From NCBI GenBank assembly GCA_903813345.2, contig CAIIXF020000007.1, forward strand, positions 31,919,564-31,983,563: DNA of 64,000 nt. Reading direction: 5' to 3'. This DNA is from Owenia fusiformis (taxonomy: Eukaryota; Annelida; Polychaeta; Sabellida; Oweniidae). Under the pieces are notes generated by a model, which saw only the letters and a program-made list of their open reading frames with translations, did no database searches and was not told where the DNA came from. The translations under genes and the position numbers were made by a program. Shown piece after piece: positions 1 to 11,100 of this stretch. Position 1 is the first letter of the stretch. Every line of letters starts with the position of its first letter.

Positions 1-3000
1 TTCATTGTTCCATCATATACTGCGCTAAGTATCACCTACTCCCTCATTGGTATCGCAGCACAAGAAGAAAACACAAATGTCCGAATTGTTCCCCCTCTGC
101 CAGATGGTGGACATGACTTTGCAAATGCACAAAATCTTGTGATGACAGAATACGACACATATCAGCTGGCCATACGAGGAGGCGACACAACTGGCTATCT
201 TGTAACATCGGACAAACCGGTTGCAGTATACGGTGGTGCTACGTGCGTGTTTGTGCCTACTACTGTTCAATATTGCGATCATATCGTAGAGCAGATACCT
301 CCAATATACACCTGGGGCGAGTACTTTGCCACAGCGCCAATTCAGCCACGTCGGGCAGGAGATGTTTACAGAGTGATTGCATCAGAAAATGATACATCAA
401 TCACTGCCTTTAATTATGGAACAAGAAGGGGTCTGAACAGAGGGCAATTCTTTGAGTTTGAAAGAAGGTCCAATGACTTCAACTACTTTATCTGCTCCAA
501 GCCTTGTCTTATTGCCCAATACAACAAAGGTAATTATTATTTTATGCCAGTTACGCACATCATGAATTAAGACATATGTAGCAGATCAAATAAAATACAC
601 CAAATACATGAATGCATTATTTTGTCATTTCTAGGTATTTCTGCCGACAATCTTCGCGGTGGGACGGATCCATTCATGATGATTGTGCCACCTGTAAAAC
701 AGTACACTGGTCCACTCATATTTACGACATTCAGAAACCGCGTCGAACGAGATTATGCCAACTATTTGGCAGTCATAGCATCCTTACAAGTCGCAGGAGG
801 ACTGACTATCAATGGCCAAATCATCCCTGGAAGATTATGGAGTCAAATTCCGGGAACCAACTATACAACTCTTATGTTAAGCGGACTCTTGTACCGAACA
901 TACAGAATTGATCACTGGGCGCCAAATGTGGAGTTTACGGCATTCTCCTACGGACACCAGGGTGTTGAATCATACGGTCACCCAGTAGGAATGGGGTTGA
1001 AGTCCAACTTAGTCGGTAAGATCACGTTCATTGATCTCTACTGTGAATATCTTTGAATAATTTTGAAGAAAGTGTCACTTAATCAACAATGACTGTACTT
1101 CCTAGTAACAGACACTAAAAAAGTAACCATTCAAGTAATATAATATACATAACATAAGTAAACTTAAAAACAAAACAAAATGTTCTTCCAAACTTATATC
1201 AAGCTTCGTATTTTAGAGGAGCTCCCAACACCACCACCAACCACACCAGAACCGACCCGACCATCTGAAGGCCCATTCGCTGAAAAGTAAGTATCATTAG
1301 GCAAAGTAAACAAGAATTGCTTCAATTCTAGAATACGCGTTTCTGGCTTATATCATTCATTGTCATATTTATATTTTTTAAATCCTCGTGTATTGTATTG
1401 TATTCCATCGTATTGTATTGTATTGTATTGTATTGTATTGTATTGTATTGTGTTGTATTTATTTCTTCCTTATGAAAGAAAACCTGATGTTCAAATGATC
1501 ATGTCTTATCTTAAAAGATATGGAACTCATTTCAGATAAAGTATTTGCATTAAATGACGACAAGCGTCCCGAAAAGAAATGTGAAAAATAATTATTCAAT
1601 AAAACAATCCCTTAATCTTGGGTGGAATAGGAAACCTACCTTGTTTGGTAAAGTTCAAGTCATAAGGATCTCAAAAATAGTAATCAATGGTTCGATCGAA
1701 AACAAAAAACGAGTTTTCAAGCATACAATTTTATCAATGCCAAGATTCTTAAACAGAATTTTGGTAGCTTTTATAAAGGTTCGGGTAGGTTATTGCTAAC
1801 AATTTCAGACGGTTATATCTTGGATTATGATTATTTCCTGATCATGAAGACAGGTTTATCTTCTAGACCCCTTCATTATCTAGGATTTATGTTCCCTGTG
1901 TTAGTTCCCCATTGAAAAAAAATCACGCTAATCATTGGTTTCAGCTCATTTTTGTCATCCAAATTCAGTATCTTTAAGGTCCCTGGAGGAATCCACTTTT
2001 TCTTTTAGGATATAGAACATGTCCCAAAGCATTAAATATGCATACAACATCATTATAAAAGGCTGCATTTTTAATGAAAACTAGCTCAACATCTTTGAAA
2101 AAGTATGTTGATTGGTCCATTGCCCATTTACAGTCCTGTTCAGTAAGTAAGTCGACATTTGAAATTCGTATGTTCATCAATATTTACTGTCCCTGTATAC
2201 CCCTACTTCAAAAGATGTCTGTTTTTGTCATTTTTACCATGAACCAACCATAAATACATTTTTCCTGATTACATATAGCATGAACTTTCTGTTTTCGAAT
2301 ATTGAGGGATGGTTCTGCATTTATTTTTTCATGATATGGAGCGATCAAAGGCGTGTCAATTTACGCTGGCATATCCTACATACTTATATTTCAAGGGTAG
2401 TTTTGAAGAATAATCAAGAAAATCCATGTTTTCAAATGGATTCATCCTTGTCAAAGAACGTGAATGAGGATATGCGGTTTGAAAAGCTAACAACGATCTT
2501 TCAAGTTCTTACAATTCTTGGTTGGAGCAAATATTTTGAAAGTGTAATTTCGAATGTAATCTCCTATTCAATTTCTTTCGGAATGCACATTGCTCAAATA
2601 AAGCAATGAAAATGCATGAAACCTCTTGTGAAAAGTCGAATGATTTTTCAAGAATCCTCCTTCAAAGTGTTACCAAAGTGCTCCCCGGGAATGGAAATTT
2701 CGTTTTGTGCGATCAAAATAACAGCGGGCAGTTTGAATTTTTGTTTGAGTTTATAGGTTAATGTCTAAATTCAAAAACATATCATCTCTTTAAAAAGTAC
2801 ATGCAGTTTTTGGCGATCCATCATAATAAAAACAGATATTTATATTGTAACATTCGTTGGCATTTTTCAGTTAGTAAAGATGCTTTTGGTTCTCTATCTT
2901 GTTCCCAAAGGAGCGGTGTATCTTAACGTACTTTTAACACCCCGAAATCAAACATTTTTTTTATTTCGCGAACGCTTGGTTGAGAATGGATTCGAGATGT

Positions 3001-3777
3001 ACTCAAAATTAATACGTTAAAATGTGTATTATCATCTTAATAAGCACCTCACAAATTATTTTGGAAATCAAAGATGTACGATTTTTGAGATTTTTATTTT
3101 CGAATGTTGACTTAGATACTGATACCTGACTGTTAGTCAGCATTACTTAGTCTGATTTCTTGGAGATAATGAATAGGTCTAAAAGATTCAAATTTGTTTG
3201 TGAAAACTTACGTGCTCCTTTAAAGCGAGGAATAAATTATATCTATTCGACCGTTTTACATAACAATGGCCCTGAATTTTTTTCGTTTTCGTTTAGGTGT
3301 GATTGTACCATTCGACGTGAGGCAAATAGAACGGCAGGGGAAAGTGAGCCTACCGAGATATTGTATCAGCTGGACCCAATATGGTATAATAACACCAAGG
3401 GAAGGTGCTATGGATGTGAAGAAGTAATGAACGATTGCAGAATGCAGTGTGATACTCAAATGCGTAACCTCTACGGAACACAGGGCTTGAATCAATCAAT
3501 CGCAGTTAATGGGACATCCGGGGTGCGATACAGACCTCTCGGGCAGGTTTTGTGTGAAGAATATTTGAGGACCCTCTCACCCCCTGGTTTACGCCTGATG
3601 GCTTATTATGATCCTGGCACATGTGGTGAACTTTTCCATACTTTTGTAGCCCCACAAGCTCTGTGTTGTCAGGAGGTTGATATTCCAGAAATTGGCTTTG
3701 TTGTTGTATGGGACGCGCAGTGCGACTCGGATGTTGAATGGCCAACAAATTACCCAGTAAAGGGGTACGACCTTTAA
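1..3777 (+). CDS. Secreted IgGFc-binding-domain protein, paralogue 1 (5'-partial)
   Basis: Four exons are visible: 1-529 (open from the first base, frame 1), 635-1015, 1217-1286 and 3297-3777, stop TAA at 3775-3777. All junctions are GT-AG and phases match (1, 1, 2). The first two exons encode an IgGFc-binding N-terminal-type domain like the one in FCGBP, with the hallmarks TSDKPVAVYGG, PPIYTWGEYF and CLIAQYNKG. The third encodes a short Pro/Thr linker (PTPPPTTPEP). The last encodes about 160 residues with 11 cysteines that I do not recognise as a named domain. The N-terminus and signal peptide lie before the window. Exon lengths 381, 70 and 481 equal those of the downstream paralogue, so this is a tandem duplicate. 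A polyadenylation hexamer AATAAA lies at 3917. Role is inferred only: an extracellular adhesive, mucus or defence protein. The domain call is strong; the function is not. Confidence 0.85.
1287..3296. other. Intron of paralogue 1, partly shared with paralogue 2
   Basis: This 2.0-kb intron contains a TATTG microsatellite near 1388-1458. Stretches around 1810-2125 recur in the matching intron of paralogue 2 (about 12355-12860), so the duplication included introns. I see no coding sequence in it. Confidence 0.75.
1388..1458. repeat. (TATTG)n pentanucleotide microsatellite
   Basis: About a dozen TATTG units with two interruptions (CCATC and a G for A). It lies in an intron of paralogue 1 and is absent from the corresponding intron of paralogue 2. 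Confidence 0.9.
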
Positions 3778-5136
3778 TAGACAAGGCATCTTCAAGCTTA
3801 ACAGAAGAGTTAAACAGCTATGTAGCAAGAACTGATTCACTTTTTAATTTGCTTAGAAAATAAGTTGATATTACTTTACATAGAATTAATGATGGAATCT
3901 TTTCCATTGCATACTGAATAAAGACGTTAATCTTTCGATCATGCCTGTATCTATGTTCAGTTTTGACAACGGAACAAGATGACATGAAATAAGATTTTGG
4001 CAAAAGTACAAGAAAGGGGTACGAGAGATAAGAAAAATAAAGTATATATCATAAATCACTGCTTTCTATTTATTCTATTTAGGCATTTATGAATCATGCT
4101 TGGAAGCATGGAAACGTGACATTAACATACCTTATCACACCTAAAAGTATTTTTGATTACAATTGAAATATTTGTAATTCAAGTTTCCTTTTACTTTATC
4201 CTTGTTCATCAATCACTACACATTCTCCAAATACATATTATCAAGTAAAAAAGTGTTGGTAAATCCATCATTTCTTACATGGTTGTTTTCAAGCTATAAT
4301 ATTTCGTGTAGTACAATATCTTCACGATTCAACTTGATTTACCTGTCCCACATCACTTGGGACTTGGCGATCTATTTTATTAGCCCATCGAACGAAGTTC
4401 GGGAAGATATAGCCTGTCCGTTCGTCCGTCAAATACCGTTGGCCCAATATCGTATGCAAGCCAACTTTCAAAATGGCCGCCATTTTAGTGTCAATTGTAG
4501 TATTCCGGGCGCAACATATAAAACTGTAATATTAATATGTTTCAAATGCAAATTATATAGGATCTTGATTTAGTTGAAAGTCTAATCTAAAACATGATGA
4601 CCATCTTGAAAAATGGCAGCTGGTACATGTGAAATAATTTTTGTTCTAACTTGAAAATAGTGGAACGATTTTGTTCATGTTTGATATGTGATATAAGCAT
4701 GGTGCATTGTCTTATGAGAGGGGTTTGTCTTAAAACACTTTGGCTTTGGCCATTTTGAAAAATGGCCGTCATTTTTATGTGTGTTATTTTATCGTAGTAG
4801 TGTCTATTTTATCGATCTAGTATCGAATCGAAATCGTTATGTTTGGCAACCGTTTTTGCATAGCCCTACTCACTAGTGCCCTATACCTTGCTGAAAACTA
4901 TTCTTCATTTCTTTGTTTTAGTTATGCAATGCTTTTTATGAATAATTCGACGTGAGTGTGATACATGTAGACATGTGATAATTAGGAATACACCCAAATC
5001 TTATCTTTTGGACATAGCGATATACTGACAACGTAGGGTCAAAAGATGTACTTTAGCGTCTATCACACTTTAGTGACCTTCTCCGATAAAGTCCTTATTA
5101 CCAGACAAAAAACAACTGTATGTCACATTGAACAAA
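3778..5136. other. Intergenic spacer between the two tandem IgGFc-type genes
   Basis: It holds the 3' UTR of paralogue 1 (AATAAA at 3917) and presumably the promoter of paralogue 2 just before 5137. Around 4455-4785 there are short scattered copies of an AAATGGCCGCCATTTT-like repeat on both strands. I see no gene. Confidence 0.6.
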
Positions 5137-5185
5137 ATGAGGACATCGTTAGCGTTGCTGTTTTTTATGGGGTTTGCTAATGCAG
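5137..5185 (+). CDS. Signal-peptide first exon assigned to paralogue 2
   Basis: ATG at 5137 opens 16 codons with a hydrophobic core (LALLFF) and a small-residue end (ANA), typical of signal peptidase I cleavage. A GTAATC donor follows at 5186. The exon ends in phase 1, exactly what the exon at 10452 needs. It lies 1.36 kb after the stop of paralogue 1, where the start of the next tandem gene is expected. An additional small exon inside the intron cannot be excluded. Confidence 0.7.
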
Positions 5186-8100
5186 GTAATCATTTTTTTT
5201 ATTGTTTACATGATAATTATTTTAAACGTTCGATGTAAAATATTACCCACAGAAAATATACCTTTTATAAAGTTTTTACTAAACATATTCAAAATAAAAT
5301 ATAGAATGCATAGAAAAGCATACCAATCGCTTGTCACACTTTGAACCTATACAATACAGCCTGTTTTCCGAATGCAATGTTCAGGATTCCAATGCGGATT
5401 GTGTTCTTTTCCAGGAAATATGAAGAATTTTATGCACTTTACTGTTTAAATTAATAGCTGTTTATTTCAGAAAAAATAACCTTGCTCGTATTTATTATCA
5501 ATTTATTCATGCTTCTTGTAACATTCTGTTGAAAGCCAAACGTGGTTCAATAATTAAGATATTGAAAAGGAGTTTACAGGCGTCGTACCCTCGGAAACAT
5601 CATGAAAAATCTGAATTAATCGATATTTCTAAATTAAAATTAAACAGCAAGTTAACTTTCCTCCATAAGGTAACCGGGAGTCAGTGCTGGATCGACTGGA
5701 TAGCATTTCAAAGACTGTCGATGTTTGAATTGTGATTTTGTTCCTCAATAACACTTCGGAATAATCCTAATGGGTATGTTTGTGTGGCCAAACATGAACA
5801 GCCTTTGATAGGTTTTCCGAAAGGGGTAAATTATCTTGTTAGTTTCAAAAATACCATTAAATTTACATAATACAAATGTAATGATTTCTAGAATGGTTTT
5901 CCCTAAATTTCTTGTAAAATTAACAACAAATACAAAACGCTCTCTTATATTCCAGCCTAAATAAGATATTGGACTAGCCTATTTCAATGTGGATACGGGA
6001 ACGGATTGGAAACGGTGACAAAAATTAAATTAGAATAGTACCACACTATTTGTAAATCATATTTGTAAAGTAGTATGTGATTATTAATATTAAATCAGTT
6101 TTCATGCTATTTTATAAGAGGTAGATATTAAATTATGCATAAAAGTGATAAATTAACCGCAATAAATTACGGTCTACTTGTAATATGTAATTGTTGAAAT
6201 ATCCGGATCGATGACACATATAGAAGTTTGTTTCTCTATATATCTGAAATGGCATGGTTTTCGGTAATTTCTAACCGGGGATCAGAATTTCGAGGAAGAG
6301 AAATGTAATGCGATGTAATGTGAAATGTCTTGTATTAGTGCTCCAAGTAACAAAACAGTTCGAACTCAATAAAGTGAATAACTTCCAGAAATAAACTCAC
6401 CTCTGGTCCGATATCGTCAATTTTTGTCACCGTTTCTCTATGGAATTTATTTTGTATCAAAATTGGACATTACAATTGTCGATGTATGGGAAAAATCGAA
6501 CTATATGATGCAATACTCGAACTATATGATTCGAAACTCGCATCATACTATGCAAAATACGCATCATTATATGCGAAACTCGCATCATCGTATGCCATTT
6601 TCAATCCATGTTATACCAACAGTTAATTTTCTTGCATAACTTAATTTCATTCACACACGCACTGGTTGTATCAAGTGTCACACAAAGAGTTAGCACTAAC
6701 TCCAATCACTTTCCAAAAAATCCAAAAGCAATGTTGAAATGTCACACGGATTGTGTTAAAAGTTTCATAGAATACTGAAAGAATTTCACATGGATCAAAG
6801 TAAATTTCGAACGAACATGTCAATTTTACACACGCATTGTGTTCAAACTCGCATAGGATGGTTCCCGCTCGCATACTAGGCTGTCACAAACAAGTTGCAC
6901 TTTCACAGGGTGCGAGATTTGAAGTCACGTGATATTTACATCCTGGTTTCTACAATATGGCGCCCTCCGTTGAAATGTTATAAAATGTAAATTTTAAATT
7001 AAAAATATATAATAGGATACCCTAGGCCCTGGGCTAGGGAGACGTACAATGGTCATTTATTGAGAAACTACAAACTAGATCTTTTTATCTTTTTGCCGCG
7101 TTGATGTGTTATTTCGTTCAGTGCAAAAGTAACGCGAGATTTAGAACAAAATCTCGAACATCTCTAGAAAGCAATTTATGTTACATCAAGGTGTGTGATC
7201 GGCACATCAAGGTGTGTGATTGGCACATCGTGGTTTGTGAAGGGAAAAACGTTTGTGCGAGCCGCATAAGCATTTGTTCGACTTGTGTAAGCCTACCCTG
7301 TTCGACGTCATTTTTAAACAATGCATACACAAATACGCATGTACAAGTGTGATTTTACAAACATAAAGTGTGCAAACTCGAACAAACCGTGTATGAAATC
7401 ACGCAGATTGCGTATGTATTCTGCTAAACGCTATTCTATGTGTTAGAGATATCACATAAGTATAAGATGTCCAATTTTGATACAGTTTTAACACCATATT
7501 TCTCGCCCGTTACTGTATCCATTTGAAAGGCCTAGATATGTAGAAGAAGTCATTATGTAATCATTTGGATATACCTTTCTACAAGTCTTATAGAAGTTTT
7601 CTCATATTCTCTATATATTCCCAGAAATGAATTCGAAAGAGAAATAAATCCAGAGAAAATGTTAAAGGTATAGATAATTGCTTTCTTTATTCTGGAGTGT
7701 TTTATAAATGGTTTTGGATGTTTTAAATATCTGTGAACGAAAAGATGTCAACTATTTCTTATTTTCTGAATTACTTCCACCACTTGTTAAGATAATACAG
7801 TATATAGGGATGATTATTGCTCACGGCGGTCTAAATAAGAAAATTGCGGAGATCCTATACCCTATACAGACTGTGCAATACGAAAACAAGCGGTGCGGAT
7901 ATAATGTGCGCACTGTGTGGATATTAAATGTCATTTTTGAATTTAAATTCGTGATACATCACAAACTAAGGCATGCTGGGTACTCAATTCTATTCACCCA
8001 TTTGTACTTAAAAGGGAAATTTTGTCTATAGCTGTGTACTTCATTCTTTAACGACATACTAAGCATTCATCCTTTCTCCATAGCAAAGACTTGCCGCTTT

Positions 8101-11100
8101 AATATTACCCCGTTTACAGTCTTCATAAATCGACTCATTGATATAAATCATTTATGCATTTTAAAAGTCATTAATTTTCTGTGTGAATTTTCAAAAAAAT
8201 TATCAGATATGTGCTACCTCTAAACAAGCGATGTGGATAACGTCACTTCACGGATATCAGCACCACTTGTTTAGAGGTAGCACATTTTTGTTTAATATTT
8301 CTATTTTGTATAAATCACGCAGAAATCTTTCAAATTTCAATATGAAAATACAATTTGTATAAATTGGTTATCTCGATCACCAATATTGAATGTATGCTGT
8401 TTATGCTGTTTAACAGCTGCAATTTCAAATTATTTACTTTGGAGAGAGTATTGTTGCTTGATGTGTTGCTATAGAATGAAGTAGACACCAATTTACACAA
8501 CTTCCTTTTTATTAGGGATCCTGTTCACATATATGAATATAAATATGTCTTTATAGTTTGTGACATGTCACGAATTCAATTCAAAAATGACCGTTATATC
8601 CGCACCGTGCGCCCGTGATATCCACGCCGCTTATTTTCCTATAGCACAGTCTGCAAAGGGTGCACTACCATAGCATGAAATATGTTTGATTGAACATTTC
8701 GGGGTGAAAAATAATTCTTTACTGGTGGTTATCGTGTGATAATGGGTTTATGAAACTCGGTTAACGCGTACAGCTATAATGTCAGTATACAGAACCTCTT
8801 GATATACTTTTTATCTTGTAGAATGATAAGTATATATTTTTCAAGTGGATACTCCCTCTCTTGACCTACAATCTGCTTAAAACAATGGTACATTTACATC
8901 ATCAACGGCTTTTAGATCTGGAGAACCCGTGTTTTCAGTTTGGGCATCATCTAAAAATTGTTCAAATGTTCAGAAATCTATTTTTTGCAATATTTACTAA
9001 ATGGGCTAAACTAGTCAATCCATAATCATTGATAAAAAGTAGACAGACAAGGCATTTGCATGACAAAATGTCACCACCTAGTTGCTCACAATATTATGTG
9101 TTCAATCTTTAGTCAGATTTAAATTTGGACCGTGTTGTAAAAAGATCTTTGAAGGTGAAATCTCAAAATAGTCAGATTTGAACTTTTGATAAATCGTAGA
9201 TGATTTTAAAAAAATGGTCAATTTGGAGCAAGTTAAAAATAGCCCTTTTTGACCTTGAGAAGGTCATTATTCAAAGATGAAATCTCAAATCTTAAGTCAA
9301 ATTTGAACTTCTGAGAACTTGTAGATGATTTTGAAAAAGTGGTCAATTTGAAGCCGAGACTGTAAACCGAGAAACTACTGTTGACAGAGACCGAGGGTCG
9401 AGGTCAACAGAAGTTTCAAGGTTTACAGTCGAGGTATATGATTTTGACGGTTGACCGAATGGAGAGGTCTACATTTGTTTTGTTATTGTTGACCGCTAAT
9501 CAACCAATCAGAATCGAGTATTTCAGTTGAGGTACTAACAATATGTACTGTTGACCGCTACTTTTGAAAAATAAATTTCATGACGTCATAATGTCTACAG
9601 AAAAAACATGGTAGACGGACATTTTGTAAACGTTGATGAAAGTGATATTTTGACTTTACTAGACGACAAGTATAGCAAAAATACAAATAGAAACGTAAAA
9701 TTAACATTAATTTACAAATGAGTACGCATTGCTGGCGTGGTTCGGAGAAAAGATTGTGAAATGAAGCCATACCGATTGATGATTGTCGTCTATATGTGTA
9801 ATATTAGTTTCTTCTGACTAACAAAACAATTGTAGACCTCTCCATTCAGTCAACCGTCAAAATCATATTCCTCGACTGTAAACCTTGAAACTACTATTGA
9901 CCTCGACCTTCGGTCTCTGTCAACAGTAGTTTCTCGGTTTACAGTCTCGGTATACAATTTTGCCGGTTGACCTCTGGAGAGGTCAACAATTGTGTATATT
10001 GTTGACCGCTAATCAACCAATCAGAATCGAGTATTTCAGTTGAGGTAATAACAATATAATATGTAATGTGGTGTAAGCTGCATGCACGCACGCTATACGC
10101 CCAGCGTCGTGTGCATACCTTGTTATTCAAATTGTAATAATTATAATATGAAAATAAATATAACATAACGTAACATAACTCTCCCAGAGGGGTAGCTGCC
10201 AGACTACTCTTGTCGATTAGCTCTACTTACACCATTCAGACCTTATCTTATATATGTTCTTTTAAATGACAGGTGTTGAAGCTTTATATTGCCATCGTTT
10301 ATTAAGATCAAATGTATTTTGAACATTGGTGCCATCCTTCACTCCTAAATGTTTACAAAATGTTTTTAGAATGCTGTAACGTTAATGTAAATTGCGATTT
10401 AATTGTTTCATCAATATGATATAGATGTAGGACATATGTTTTCTATTGCAGCCGTAGACCACAAGGGTACGCGGTTTATTGTAGCCTTCATGTCCCAGTT
10501 CCGAAACTCTGAGTCCGGTCACAATGAAGTCGTAATCACCGCGGCAAGGCGCTCCACTGTACGTGTCCAATCACCCCAAGGAAGTTTCGATCAACAATAT
10601 GTCATTGAGGCAGGAGATATAGAAAGAATCCGCTTTCCTGGGTCTGTACGAATGTTCTATAACAGGCCCGAACGAAAGGGTATCTTGATCACATCTGATT
10701 ATGAAGTCAGCGTTTATTGCAATAATGCTGGAATTGCTGGTGAATCATTCTTGGCACTTCCGGTCTCTGATTTTAACGCCACGCAAACACAAGAATTCCT
10801 TATTCCGTCATATAATGCGTTACGCGTCACCTACTCTCTCATTGGTATCGCAGCACAAGAAGAAAACACCACTGTCCAAATTGTGCCCCCTCTGCCAGGT
10901 GGTGGGCATGATTTTACAAATGCAACGAATCTTGTGATGATAGAATACGAAACGTATCAGCTGGCCATACGAGGAGGCGACACAACCGGTTATCTTGTAA
11001 CATCGAACAAACCACTTGCAGTATACGGTGGTGCTACCTGCGTGTTTGTGCCTACTACTGTTCAATATTGCGATCATATCGTAGAGCAGATACCTCCAAT

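Larger units (their letters stand above)
5186..10451. other. Large intron 1 of paralogue 2, transposon-rich
   Basis: It contains at least three inverted-repeat elements (about 6450-7490, 7859-8660 and 9356-10056), described separately. Between 9050 and 9350 there is a dispersed repeat with two imperfect copies of a unit of roughly 120 bp (shared words GAAATCTCAAA and GTAGATGATTTT). No conserved exon was found. Confidence 0.6.

Noticed and set aside
139-570. Read-through of the exon end at 529 into the intron as a C-terminus
   Set aside because: The frame after CLIAQYNKG is intronic (GTAATT donor), and both paralogues continue in phase at the next exon.
6010-6436. Inverted GGAAACGGTGACAAAAATT pair as ends of another MITE
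   Set aside because: Only about 18 bp match, with no target duplication and no further similarity inward.
7708-8031. 107-codon + strand ORF
   Set aside because: Its second half lies in the arm of a foldback element, and it has no recognisable motif.
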